Shown: piece after piece, positions 22,754 through 35,700 of the stretch
Layout of the letters: each line of letters begins with the position of its first letter
Position numbering within the stretch: the first letter of the stretch is position 1
Program-made: the position numbers and the translations under genes
Source of the DNA: Melanocharis versteri
Taxonomy: Eukaryota; Chordata; Aves; Passeriformes; Melanocharitidae
Direction of reading: 5' to 3'
Assembly: GCA_013397845.1 (NCBI GenBank)
Contig: VZTG01001572.1
Location: forward strand, 507,855 to 571,854
DNA: 64,000 nucleotides
The notes under the pieces: generated by a model
The model's input: the letters and a program-made list of their open reading frames with translations, nothing else
What the model was told of the DNA's origin: nothing
Databases searched by the model: none

Positions 22754-25700
22754 ATGCTATCTACAGGACAACATTCCTTCCTTTGCTTCCAAAATTTACT
22801 TTTGAGATGTTAAAGTACACCACTCTTCTTTTTGATGTCCCCCCCACAGACAGGTTCTCCAGGGATTTTTTAGCTCCTACTAAGCTGCCATAATACTACT
22901 CCAGTTGGGGTCAAGGGATGGGATTTGCCCAGAAGCAGAGGGTAGCAGTGGGCCTATGATAGACTACAGTACAGAAAGCATAGGTGAAGAACTGAGCATT
23001 TGGATCGCTGATTTGAAAGACAAAAAAATAAGTAAAATATTTCAAAAAAATTGAATGTGATTCAAGGGGGCCTTGATGTGGCAAAAACTCAGAAAGTCTT
23101 TGCAAGGACCTAGGTATTGAATTTACAAATAGCTGATGAACATTAGACATATAAACATATTTTTTAATGAGAATTGGGTAGCTCTAAAAATTTATACTTC
23201 AGGACTTTTATCATTGGACTTTTACCCAGGGTCATTTGGCAGTATGAATGAGTAATAATTTTTCATAATTTATTTTGTTACGATACAAATATTACAAATA
23301 TTTCCTTTAATTAAGTCAGTAGTTTTAAAAGAAATTCTTTGATCCACTAGTATGTCAGAAATCTTGTTTCCCAATGATAAAAAATGGTAAATGACAACAT
23401 GACTCTGTAGAAAGAGCAGTCTTAATCTTTATGAAACATCAGAGGACACAAACACTGAGCTTGCTGTGTTGGTTAATATATATTTTAACTACTGTTTATT
23501 TCTTTCTCCCTATATTCTTCAGTAAAAGCTCTTCATAAATATAACTTTTCACTTGAAAAATTTGGATTTGGCCTTTTTTCCCCCCCTAATACTAGAAAGA
23601 TTAATGCCTTAAGCATGTGTTTATCTATGTATGGGTATATGGTATTGGGAAACCAGGGAGATATTTTGGCTGGAGCCATGGCATTCTTCAATATGTGTGC
23701 TTCTGGGTAAGCTTCCCTCTAAATTCATTATGAACAAGCAGCAGTGCTTCAGTAAGTCTTGCACGTGCTCTTTCCTTTGGCTATTTGATTAACACTTTCT
23801 CCCATCCAGAAAAAGTGCTGCTTGGCTAATTTGGTAGAACCAGGCACTCAGACTTGTCCACCAAATACAGACAAGGATCAGACCTCAAGATCTACAGCAA
23901 CTTGCCATTGTTCTACAAGTTCAAACCTGGGCAGCTAAAAACCTTTCTAGAGGCAGATTATTCTCTCATAACGCTTCTTCTGTCCTCCTCCTTTCTAAAG
24001 AGTCATTGTTATTGTTACCAGTGAACTAATCTTTTGTTGACTCTCATAATTTCATGATTGAAAATATAATAAAAATAAATATAATGCAGATATAATGGGC
24101 CCCTGCTCTTACAAATAGCTTATAACTATATACAATATATTTATTTTAAAATATGTTGTGTAATACACTCCACAGAGGATCATTAGTCTCTGAAATAGAA
24201 TATTGAATATTTCTTTTAGAGATAAATGGCAAATACCCTAAATGTGTACCTCAGACCTCCAAACAGTCGTACATTTTAGGTTGTTCTACAATGTTTTGTT
24301 AACAAATTTTCCCATTCTTCTAGTTTTTACAAGCTTTTGCACTTCTGGTTTCTGTCTGATACTCGAAAAACAAGTACCCAAATACCACAATGTAGACAGT
24401 GCTCAAGATGTTTCAGGCTTGATTTAGAGCAGGAAGTATTTAGATTCTTTTAAGGTTTCCAGTTAAATTTTCAGATACAAGAGTATTCAGATAAGCATCC
24501 AAGCTGACTGGTGCTCTTCTGAACTGAACACAAATCTGAAAACTTTGGAATGACCCCGTTACAGCCAATAAGAAAATCTATTTATGGGACAATTCTGTAT
24601 TAGTGTCATGTAATGGATTGCTGGATTGTATAATTTCTAAGCATTGCTTGTGTGTAGCACACTTTATGTTGACTTACAGGAAATACAGGCTGCATACTGA
24701 AGTAATTTAAGGAATACATTTATGAGAATATTGGAAAAAGACTTGTCATATATATACACAAACGTCTATGATTAGATTGGGCCCTTAAAAAACACTTCAG
24801 CATTCCACATTTGTGGTAGAACAAGATTACACTGTTTTGAATCATTACTGCATATTTTTTTTCTAAGAAAGAAACAACTTTTTCAAAGAAAGGAAATGAT
24901 CATAAACATTGGCTGTTTATCAAACTATGGTATTTGTTTTCCTTATGGCATTTGCATCATTTCCTAAGCAAAGAATGGCAAGCATTGCAAGAAGTACAAT
25001 GAAATAAACATAAGCACCTTGTTTAAATACTTATCTGAATATGACCTGCATAGCTTAGCATTTTTTATGCAGCTTTAGGTTCCACTCAAATCAAATCAGT
25101 CTACCTCTTACTGCAGTTTTAGTATTTTGATTTTAAATGGTTAGAGTTTGTGTTTCAGGGAGTAGCTGAAATAAGGCGTATCTGGGCTAAACAAGTGTTT
25201 TGGCAAACACATACAATAATATTGTTTTTTGAATCAAGATAGTTCCCTTGACAGAAAAAGTGTATCTGGAGGAGAAAGGGAGTAATTGGTGATTGTATGA
25301 TGTGGACTGAATCCAGAATTCCCCAACTCACTGGGTCAAAACTTTGGAAGAGATTTTAGAGACATTTAGACAAGAACAGCACTTAACTACCTAGAAAGAT
25401 GGTTAAGAAAGGCTGGAAAGAATATCTCATTGCGTGTAAGTGGTTAATTTCTATCTGTATGTATGGAAGGAGAAAAACTCTTTTGTCCAAACAGATCATA
25501 AGGCAGCTGAAGTTTGTTTATAGCATTTTGCCTTTTTCTTCATGTGGAATTCAACTTCTAACGCTGAAGCAGAAAATCTGCAACTGCCACATGAAATGCT
25601 AAATGGAAGGGAATTAATAAACACATGCAGATTCTGTTAGCAGTGTAGAAAACAATTCTCTACTTTTTTGATGCAAGAATGTTAAATACAAAATTCACAT

Positions 25701-25969
25701 AGCAGAGATTCAAAATTGTCAGAATTTTAAAGCAATTATGAGACACTGAGAAGTTACTCTAGATGATGGAGAAGACTAAGCAAAAAGACAGTTCCCCACT
25801 GGGATGTCTATGCAGCTCATTTATTTACCCTGAAAACATGCCAGATATCTCAGAACAGGCTGTAAGTTAACTAGCTCAAGAAATTTTGGCTACTGAACTG
25901 CTAAACCTCACATTTTGAAGAGATTCAGTTATAAAATGAAATAACTGATCTTTGAAGACATGTGGGATC
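22754..25969. other. Unique AT-rich DNA
   Basis: No transposable element or gene is recognised. AT-rich patches occur around 23270-23330 and 24055-24150. Confidence 0.55.
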
Positions 25970-26386
25970 CTATGAGGATGCCTTGAAGAGCAAAGGAACC
26001 ATTATAAGCTTGATGACCTATATAGAATTTCCTTGAAACACAAGAACAATCCATCCAGCTGTAAAATAAACCAGCTTGACTGAATGGGGAACTTATAGTG
26101 AATTCAAAAGCAGACTTGAAGAGGTGGAAAGTGGAGAAGGGCAACTAAGTAGGAATATAGCATCACCCAAATACTTTGGGAGAGTTAGGAAAGCCAGACC
26201 TTGGCTAAATGGAAACTGGTGAGGGATGCAAAGGTCAATATGAATGGCCTCTACATGGCTTCCTATCAGTGAAAGAAACACCAGGGCAGATGTAGAGCTG
26301 CTAGTGAATAGTGCAGGCAAGCTCATGAGGGCAGGGAAATGAATGAGGTGCTCCAAGCCTCCACAGAAACTAAATCCCACCTGGTA
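25970..26386 (+). mobile_element. Old CR1 fragment from the ORF2 interior
   Basis: The plus strand matches, with many changes, the CR1 ORF2 section between the endonuclease and reverse transcriptase domains. Recognisable pieces are CCAGCTTGACTGAATGGGGAAC, then TTAGGAAAGCCAGACC, and GGAAACTGGTGAGGGATGCAAAGGTCAATATGAATGGC. These are followed by AAAGAAACACCAGGGCAGA and GCTGCTAGTGAATAGTGC. It lacks the 3' tail, so it is an internal remnant with frameshifts and stops. The 113-codon minus frame over it is a shadow. Confidence 0.62.
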
Positions 26387-29300
26387 TATATCGGCAATAA
26401 CTTGGTAATCCATCACTAGCACTGACATAAACATATTGTCATTACTTATTACTTGTGTTTAGTACATATTTTTATAACTTTTAGGACACTTCTTGCTGCC
26501 CTGGAGAGATATTTAGTTATGGTATCAGATCACGTATTAACAGATAACAATCTGCATGTGGTTCAGAAAACAGATTAATTAAGGAGTTTCAATATGTTCT
26601 CATCAGTGATGATCCTGCTTCAGCTTGGCACCCTGATTAAATCTTAAAGCACTTGATGAAGCATCCATTTGTGCTCCTGAAAAGTGGTTTTCTGTTCTGT
26701 TCCTCTGTATAGAACAGCCTGTGCTAATGAAGGGGCTTCTAGAACCGCTCATATATATTGACTATACATTATCTGCCCAAAGAAACAGACTGTGGCTTAA
26801 GTCCTTTCCAAGGAAATCCATATTAAAAAAAAAGACCGATATTTTGTTTTCTCCCAAGGATGTCATGCTCACAAAGGAGAATCAAAAGTAAATATTTTCA
26901 GCTGTCAAAGAGGCTTACTTAACAATCTGCTATGACAAAGCACTCATGAAGATTCTTGGTCTCTTTGTTTTAATCAAAACCAAGTTATCAAATAATGATG
27001 TACATTTATTTCTGTTAAAAAATCCAAGCAACCAACCAAACCAAAACAAATCAGAAACACTCGAAAAAAAAGTACTGGCAGAATCAATATATTTCATTCA
27101 GAAACATATCAAAAATTCTGCATACAGTTTCAGTACTAGCACAACACTTAGAATGGTAATAATTTATATAAAAGTACAATATAAAAGACATCCAGTATAG
27201 ATGACTGTATAGAAAATGGGCTACATTACCTAATAGAGTAACTGGTCTGGTTTTATTCCTCAAATTATTTCAAAACTATTGAGACACTAAGAACAGTAAT
27301 ACTGAGCAAAGTGCCTAACTACGGCTATACCTTTCTCTACAGAAGTTTTAGTTATTAGCAAAATGAAACAATGAAAACTGCTCTGCATGGGAAGCCACAG
27401 ATATTAGCTTTTTTAAAAAGCAAAGGTTTTTTAAAGCAGGAGAATAACTGAAAGAAAGTGTTGAAGCTACTGCAGGTATTCTCATGCTTAAATTAGAGAC
27501 TTAAGCTTTTTACTGGCTTTATTCTATTGAATGTTGTTATTCAGTTATATATTCAAAGAAACTGAAAGCAGAGATGAAAAATTGTACTTTAAATTGCTAA
27601 ATATAGAACTAAGAGTGCCTACTCCTGAACAGATGTTAATTGGCTGTTCTTTTCACAAGAGTTAAACTTAAGCAAATACCAAATTTCCAAATCCAGCTGA
27701 AAGGCAAAAGAAACAGAAATGTTATGACAGACATAGAAAACTGCTGTCCAGGCTGGTAGCCAGGCCACCTGAGACCAAACAGGAACAGCTGGAAGCCAGC
27801 AAAAATCATTACTGCCTCAAGAGAGTCACAGTCATGTATTGCAGAAATGGAGAACGAATGGTACTGGAGGAATCAGTGAGATATACTTGAATTACTGGAG
27901 AAATCTCAGATAACTCTTGAAAGTGGAGAAAAAGTTGAAAACGTGATTTATTTTTTTTTAATGGTGCAAGTATAAAGTGTGCTATATCTTTTCAGAAGCA
28001 TCATTTTAAATACCAGGAGCACTGAAATTACCAGTACAAATTGCTTCCAGCTGAGATTGCAGCCTACCCAGCCCTTTCATTTCTGAGTCATGATTATCCT
28101 AACAAGGTATGCAGTGAATTTAAGTTGCACCGTGATGGCAAAATATTATAATCTCAGAAATATATTGATCCCTTAGATGAATTATGTCATAATAGCAAAA
28201 TGTTGCTATCTGAAATAATTTATCAGTATGGAATTGAAAGGGTTACATTTTAAAGCTGATGTTACCTACTGGTGCTACCAAGACTTTGATCATAGCAATG
28301 TAGACTGAGCATTTTTCATAACTCAGCAAAGTGATTGTGCATTTAATGAAAGGAATTCTTCCATTTTTACTTTAAAAAATGCTGGAATTGAAAATTGTTG
28401 GCCACTACTGCTATAAATTGAGGTCAGTTAGACTCTGCCTAATGCCACTTTATGACTTTAGGGAGAGAATTAATTTCACTGAATGCTGGACACTTGGACT
28501 TGCATTTGAGGTCTGACCCCATATTCCCCTTCTAATGAAAGAAAAACACAGGACAGTTTGTCTACTGTGTTTAGTACATATTTTTATTTGGACAGAGAGA
28601 TTGTAGAAGCAACTTTCCTTTTCTACTAACTTGCTGCTTGTTTGCCTATCTCTCTCAGTCACAGATTCAGTGATATTGACGTGTTATCATGTGATAAATC
28701 TGCTTCCACTGGGTTTAAACAAGCACTTCTTAGGCTTTTTGTGCATTATAGATGCTTACATTTGGTGAGATAGGTGCCACTACACATGCCGAAATCTTAG
28801 TGAGAAATTCAGCTTATTTCGTATAATTCACATAATTCAATTATCAGTTACCCTAGGGCACCCAAGCCAATGTGTATTTTTTCCTTTGTTCGAGGACCTA
28901 AGCAGATGCATCTACATTTCTCTCTTTGTATAGTGTTTTTTATTTACCACATGTACATATTTTGTTGTCTTGGAAGAAAATGATGACAGCAGAGAAATAT
29001 ATTGTTGTCAGTCAAAGCCTCTTAAGCTAAATGAAAGAGCTCTTGGCGCTGTAGTCAATGGACCTGGGATTGTGGGAATAGAGTCAATCGTTTTTCACTT
29101 TTGTATTCCTGCTGAAATGTCCATTGTATTTCACTGAAAGTAAAAATGACACGCTGCAAAGGCATTGGATTGTCCCATGAAATACAGCAATCCACAGCAT
29201 GTTAATGTAATTTTTTTCCTTTTCATATTGCCCCAAACTGCAAGAAAAAACATTGTTTTCAAAAAACTAATACTAACCATTCTCAGCAGTTTCTAAGTAA

Positions 29301-29691
29301 TGGAGTCTCCTTACATTTCAGGCTTCTAATTCTGTTTTGTTTCTTCCATTGAAGAGATGGAAAAAACCCTAGATCAATTCAAACTCATTTTTCAAAAGCA
29401 CTCACTTCCCAAGCAGAAACAAATTACCACCATCTCTCTGCGATTTAATTGCTTTCGCTCCAGAAAAACACCCCTTCTGCACAGAGGAATAAAGCAAAAG
29501 AGAAATGCTAGATGCACCAGTAACGAATGAGTGGGTTTGAGTTGTTTTTTCCATCTCCTAAATTAAGTTAGGGTTACTTGTCTGTTAATACATAGTAATT
29601 TTCACATCATGAAAAATTCAGCGCTTCCCTTGTTAAAATTAGGAATTGAAATATCTGTTCACCTATACAGTTCCAGAGGAGGGTGCTTTTG
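26387..29691. other. Repeat-poor DNA, possibly with conserved elements
   Basis: No repeat or exon is recognised. The section from about 28660 to 29260 has balanced, complex sequence without simple repeats, which is the texture I would expect of conserved non-coding DNA, but conservation cannot be seen in one sequence. Confidence 0.45.
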
Positions 29692-29881
29692 CAGGGGAAA
29701 AAAAAATATAGAAAAAGAAGCAGAAAAAAGAGAAAGAGAGAGAGGAGAGAGGACAGAGAGAGAGAGAGAGAGAAAAGAAGCCAGGCAGAAAGCAAGAAAG
29801 TGAGAAACTGTGCCTGTGTGAGAGAAAGTGAGAAGGAGGGCAAGAAGGAAAGCGGGAAAGCAAAGGAGCAAGAAAGAAATT
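29692..29881. repeat. Purine-rich (GA)n tract
   Basis: About 190 bases of nearly pure A/G on the plus strand, with a core of GA dinucleotides at about 29729-29774. It yields several open frames in both strands made only of Arg/Glu/Lys or Leu/Ser/Phe codons, none credible as a gene. Confidence 0.9.
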
Positions 29882-32289
29882 AGATCTAAGTTGCAATATT
29901 TCTGAAGTGGTGGGTCTAGCATGAAATAACGGGCCAATCATGTGTAACATAAAGAAGCTCAAAGTAATAAGGTTTGGTAAGGACAGAGTAATGATTTCTT
30001 TTTTTTCATGTGAGATGTTGTTCTTGAAAGTGACGCTGAGCTATAGTAGGCAATGGTAGGAAAGGAAACATCTTGTTTACAAATGTCAGCCAGGAATTAG
30101 CATCATTTAGAGAGTGGAACCACAATGGCTGTTTTTTGTTAGCTTCGAAAACCCGTCTCTTTCTTGTGGCCACGTTTTAAGAGGCGAAGTAGACAGAAAG
30201 ACTCTGAAACCAGTTCATAAATAGTTGATTTCATATTTTAAAATCTTGCCTATAACTGTCACCCCCCTCGCGTGGATCACAGATGGTGAAGAACTAATTT
30301 GTTAGTGTTTGATAACGGCTTTTATGTATCAAAGCGCTTATTTACTACTCTGTGGGGGGAAATGACAGACTAAAAGCAATTATGTGTTTTTCTTTCAGTT
30401 TTTCTTTAACCACTATGCTCTTTGGCTTTTTTTTTTCCACTCCTGACATGTTTCTTATTTGAAATATAGCATTGTGAATCTTTTACATATGTTGGTTCTT
30501 ATTTAACCCTCTTTCTGGGTTTTCAAGAATGCATCTGGCCAGGCAGATCAACTGTAATCTTTCATGATTGTTTATAATGGCCCAGTGATAAGTAATAACA
30601 CTCAGGGGTGTCTCCCGGTAACAGCGTATTACATTTCAGTATTAAAAATGCAAATTGGGACTTTGCTTTTGAAGATTGTCAGGAAAATGTTTCAAGAAGG
30701 TAGAATAGCTACCAGGACGCCTGTAAGTGAAATCACCCCCTCTCCCCCCACCATGTGGGGCCTCCTGCCTGCAGGTTTTCTGAAGCAGCCCCTCACCCCC
30801 TCCTCCTTCTCCCAAAATAAATAAATAAGTGAAGACACTTTCCTCTGTACATGGTATTAAGTAACTGATGTTAAATCTCTGGCCCTGGAAAGTCGTGAAC
30901 TCCTGCATCTTTCCATTTTTTTCTCTCACTGGTGATATGCAAACTGCTCCCTTGCTGTTGCCACCAAGAATGATTTTGCTGTGCATTGTGCTTTCTGGTG
31001 TTGCATGGCAGCAGAGCTGGTGGGGGTGAGGGAATAGCTTCTGCACATATATTTATTTAGAATAAACAAAAAAGGTTCCAATTTGGTGATGACCAGGGCC
31101 GATTTGAGGGTGAGTTTCCTTAAAATAAAACAGTGGACCTGCTTGTGTGACTAAAGCTGAGGAAGTGCATGAACACCACGGTGAATTTAGTCATTAGTGT
31201 AGAATTTTTTCTACTGAGTTAACCATTAAATTTAAAGGCAAAAAATTCTGTTACAGATAGGGAATTTCAATATGGCAATGCAATATCATAATAATGGTTA
31301 TAGGCTGAAAGAAACATTGTCTATTGCTGCTGAAATCAATTGGAATTTTCCCACTGACTTAAATGAAAGAAGGAATAAGTCACCATGGAAAAACTCATGG
31401 AAAGATGACAAGCTTTTGTTGGTCTCATTACATCCTTTAAATTACCTCCTGGCTCTCTTTGCCTGTTTCACCCTCCTTTTCTTCTTCCATATTATAGCCA
31501 CACTGGCATTAGGAGATGCCTATTAATGTCAGTGGGACTGCTTGGGGAGCAAAAACTCAACATAAGGAGGGACGAAAAGTTTTTGCCAAATAAGAATATA
31601 CAGAGCATCCGCTTCCTTACTGTCTGAATCCTGCCTTATAGCCAAAGCTTAGACTACCAAGAAAAAAAAGAAGAAAAATCAAGGAAATGCAGGAAATCAG
31701 AAAAGAAGAATAAAAGGACAATGGAATTTAGGAAGCTAGTTTAAAACCTATCCTGTTTAAAGATGAAATATCATAATATATCCCTTATTACAACCAAAAT
31801 ATGGGAGTAGCACTTATTTCAATGCTTTAATACCAGAAAGCTTCAATAGAATCCCTAAATCACTTCCACATGTTTTTGAATAAACCTCTGTCCTGCATTG
31901 TACAAATTGCTTTCTCAAGACACAGTCTGAGTAAGGTCAGCAGTCCTTCCCTCCTCTTGTGTGACTTTCTCAGGGTGAAATTCACCCCTGGCAGTTGTCA
32001 AGAAAAAGACCTGTGTCGCTGAACTCCTGCCTAAGCCAATTGATTTCCAGTGAGAGCTATATTTAGGCTAATCAGGTCCACTGTGTCTGGATGTGGCAAT
32101 GAAATAGCTGAAGCATGCTCTATCAGGCCCCATTTGAAAATGCTGGCCCAAGTGTGCCTGTCATTCCTGCTGTATTTCAGACTCTCCATCATTTTGATAA
32201 TTATACAGCTTGGAAACTTTTTTCTTTTTATAGTCTTTGAAACTATAATGAAGTCTTTGGTGCTGCCAACCCAAACCATCCAAAAATCT
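29882..32289. other. Repeat-poor DNA with a CpG-retaining block
   Basis: Between about 30140 and 30340 there are several CpG sites, including a CGCG, in sequence otherwise poor in CpG. I recognise no gene or repeat. An A/G-rich stretch lies at about 31655-31725. Confidence 0.45.
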
Positions 32290-32510
32290 TGAATCAGGCT
32301 TGAAATAATCATGAGATTGGCCTGAAAATCATACAACTGAATGTACTTGGCTTCTTTTATTTGCCTTCTGGTTTTGAGTGTTTAGGGTGCAATGGGGTCA
32401 CATTTGCAGGGTTTCCTCTGCCTCTGTGTGGGCCAGAAATGCAACCTTTTTATAAGACAACTGAAATTCCTTGGGTATTCACATGACTCCAGGAGCTGGG
32501 TTTTAATGGG
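32290..32510 (+). mobile_element. Ancient amniote interspersed repeat (family name unknown to me)
   Basis: The sequence around AATAATCATGAGATTGGCCTGAAAATCAT, then TTTATTTGCCTTCTGGTTTTGAG and CACATGACTCCAGGAGCTGGG, follows in order a repeat I have seen in turtle, crocodile and bird DNA. I cannot name the family. The copy is diverged, as expected of an insertion older than birds. Confidence 0.5.
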
Positions 32511-35190
32511 GGTGTGTGGGGGAAATCCACTGTGTTTGGTCTTGTGATAAAATTGGAAGACTTGGCATTACAGAGCGTCTCACATTCAAAGTTTGTTTAT
32601 AAGGGGAATATAGTTCTATAGAGAGAGGGAACAGAGTTTCCTTCTGTTCTCTTCTGACTTGAGAGAAATTCCTCCCAAAGGGCGAACTTCACTTCTCAGA
32701 GCCAGCACAAGGCCTATTCAGCATCTGAAGTGATGCATAGACCTGGCTGTGGCTCTCTTTGCTTAAATTTACTTCATGCTACATTAAGAGAAGATGCAGA
32801 AGTTATTGTATCTGAGATAGTTTAACGTTCACAAGGAAAAAAGAAATTCTTTCTAAAACCGCCTATTATCAAGGATTTGGAGGCAAAGTTCAACACAATG
32901 GGGTACAGAATTAAAAGCCTTGGTGAAAGAGGATGGAGGAGGCCTTTGAAGCAGGGAGGGAGCTGGGGATGGAAGTATATGAGCTTTATAATATTTGGTA
33001 TAATTAAAGATAGGAATCCAATCCTAGGACAAGTATTTGAGGAGTAGTAGGCATTTTTAGAGACGCAGGTAAGAGCATCAGCTGGAAGCTTTGCATGTAG
33101 GACCAAGATATTCAAGGTGGGATTCATTGTATCAGTTATAAATATCCAAACCCCAGGAAATTTAAAGTGAGATTCACCTTATCCACCATCTACACATGTG
33201 CTAGCTCTTTGGTAAGCAATGAAAATTATTCAATGATTCTGGAGTGCAGTTCATCTCATCCTCATAGATATCCAGGACAGATTGGATAAACTGCACCATA
33301 AAAATGCCTTCTTATTTCCATTGGCTATGTAGGAAACTCAGATTGATGGATTTTAAGAGGATTAGTTTATATGTAGACTGTTGGCAGTGTAGAAGTCTAA
33401 AGTTAAGCGTTTTTTCTATGTTTTGCTTAAGAATAATCTTAGCCGACACTTCTTGAGCAATTTGGGATACAGCTGTAAATGTTCCTGGTGCAGCAATATG
33501 TGTATATGTGTATGTGCTCATGCACAGGGTGTTCGGATAATTTTTGCTTATGTTAAATGGGGAGTTAGCAAGAGTAGGGAGTTTAGTGCTGCTCCTGGAG
33601 AAGACTGCACTGAACAAGACTAAACTGCATGAAGAGGGAGGTGAAGGTATGGCTTGGAGGCATTTATACTACATGATAAATGTCTAGATAAGGCACAGTG
33701 GTCATACTCTGGGATCCTCTAGTACAAACCAGTCGCAATGTCCTAATGTCTCAGACCAATCTGTAGTGCTTTAAAATAGTTTGTCTAGTTTCACTTTTCT
33801 TTTGTGACTAGCAACACCTTTAAGTAATGCATCATTAGTGTCTCTTAATCCCAGTCGTGTATGCCTTAAAAATTGGCAGAATTTTTTCAGTCAAAAGGTA
33901 TCACATTCAATTTAAGTACAGGATTTACACTGTGCCAAGCCAAGTACTCTTTGCCAGCAATTTGACATCCTGAACAAATAAGGTTTGAATTCCTGCTCTG
34001 AAACAGGAAAAGGATCATTTAGTCTGTTTGAATATCATTTAGAGTAGGATAGCTTAATTTTTTTTGATGCAGCAGTAGTGTCAAGTGTGGATTCTGACAG
34101 ATTTATTGAATTGATGCTTGCATGTTAAACATACAGCTTTAGACACAGCTTAAATATATATTCAATCTTTCTATGAAATTTAAGTTATGAAAATACCCTA
34201 TGATACGTAGATTATAAATGCAACATAAAATAAATGATAACCAAAGTTTCTCAGGTTAGTTTTTCCAGCACGAGCATGGCTGAGGTTATGATCAAGGACA
34301 GGGGAGATCACACATGAAGGAATAGATCCACAGAAAGATTCAGGTATTTTTTTGCCAATTTTGTCATAGAAGTCAAACCTCATGTTCTCAGACCCTGCCT
34401 TTCGTCTTCCCTCTGTTGCAGCTATTGCCCATCTTTGAGACATAGTGTTTCATCAGTAAAACTTCTTGGGTGCATTAATTTCTGCCACAGAGAGAATAAA
34501 ATATTGACAGTTCTTATTGCTCTAAATAACCCTAACCTAAGCATGAGTCTGTGGACAAAAGGGACAGGAGATAGGCAGTGAAGTGAGAGTATGTTCTTGA
34601 ACCTGAAAGTAGTGTAATTTATGAATGTGACAATCCAAGGTAATAAGCGTAAATGCCTCTTAAACAGGGTCATCAACTTTAAGTAGGGCACCTCACCAAC
34701 TGACCATATTGTTTCTGTTCTGAGAGTTGGCTTAGAGCTGCCTTGGGTAGCTCTGTCAGGAACTCCACCAGAAAGAGGTATATGGATGCTCTTAGTGTCC
34801 AACAACCAGGTGAGAGACAAAATAGAGGAATTAGGGGATGAGTGCAGGGGACAGCACATGGTGAGCCAGGCTCCTCTCCTGATGCTCTGCACCTTAGAGT
34901 GCCAGCTATGGACTGACTGGTATGTAGCACTCTTTCATGGTGCTGCAAGCCTAAATGTCCTGCTTACATGGCTGAAGGGTGAGGTGTTACCATCAACAGT
35001 GTTGTCCAGCAAGGTGAAGTGGTGAGACAGGAATTCAGACAGACAGGAGACAACTTTTTCTTATGTACGTGGATATAAGACTGTGTCCTGTGTGTTGTGC
35101 CCCTGTCCACTTGGCAGGTTTAGGGGAAGGTTGTTTGATTCACTCTGGGTGGTGCATGGGAGAAAAACCAAAATTCTCAAGAGGTTCTAT
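32511..35190. other. Unique non-coding DNA
   Basis: No repeat or gene is recognised. The 156-codon minus frame at 34422-34892 carries no motif I recognise. A lightly GC-richer stretch lies at about 34680-35160. Confidence 0.5.
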
Positions 35191-35365
35191 AACAAACTTT
35201 TACTTGCAAACCTTAGAACATTAAGGTAGAATAAGGTACTTGGCAAATTTTAAAACAATATCCAGGCAAAGTAAGGCACTTCATGAACTTTAACTTAGCA
35301 AACTTAAACTTGGCCGACTTCAACTTATCCAGACACCACAAGGCACTTAGTAAGGCATTGACTAG
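35191..35365. repeat. Degenerate internally repeated sequence
   Basis: Two imperfect words recur. One is CTTTTACTTGCAAAC with variants such as CTTTAACTTAGCAAAC and CTTAAACTTGGCCGAC. The other is TAAGGCACTT with variants such as TAAGGTACTT and CAAGGCACTT. The spacing is irregular, so this is a decayed tandem array or part of an unrecognised mobile element. Confidence 0.5.
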
Positions 35366-35461
35366 AATTCTTTAGTCTGGGTTACAATATATTTTGAGAA
35401 GTTGGGAGAAGAAAGAGAGAAAGAAAGAGAAAGCAAGGCTAAGTCTGGAAAGATGTTTGTG

Positions 35462-35700
35462 TTGGGGGAGGTTTAGTTTGGTTATCAGAAAAAGGTTCTT
35501 CACCCAGAGGGTGGTTGGGCTCTGGAACAGCTCCCCAAGGAAGTGGTCACAACACCAGCCTGACAGAGCTCAAGAAGCATTTGGACAATACTCTTGGGCA
35601 CATGGTGTGACTCTTGGGGATGGCCCTGAGCAGGGCCGGGAGCTGGACATGGTGATCCTTGTGGGTCCCTTCCAATTCAGCATATTCTCTGATTCTGTGG
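35462..35700 (+). mobile_element. CR1 LINE 3' end
   Basis: Sense CR1 3' end beginning near GGGGGAGGTTTAGTTTGG, with AAAAGGTTCTTCACCCAGAG, GGAAGTGGTCACAACACCAG, GGCACATGGTGTGACTCTTG and the terminal CTGATTCTGTGG tail. It is the same subfamily as 42763-43552 and 60129-60764, and relatively little diverged. Confidence 0.93.

Noticed and set aside
22639..22893. 84-codon frame with a Leu/Phe/Ser-rich start resembling a signal peptide
   Set aside because: It is translated pyrimidine microsatellite.
23919..23927. GTTCAAACC, a tRNA B-box-like word
   Set aside because: No A box or cloverleaf at the right distance.
29607..29962. Several Leu/Ser or Arg/Glu-rich frames
   Set aside because: Composition artefacts of the GA tract.
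34422..34892. 156-codon minus-strand frame
   Set aside because: No domain, no splice or poly(A) context, and length within chance for 64 kb in six frames.
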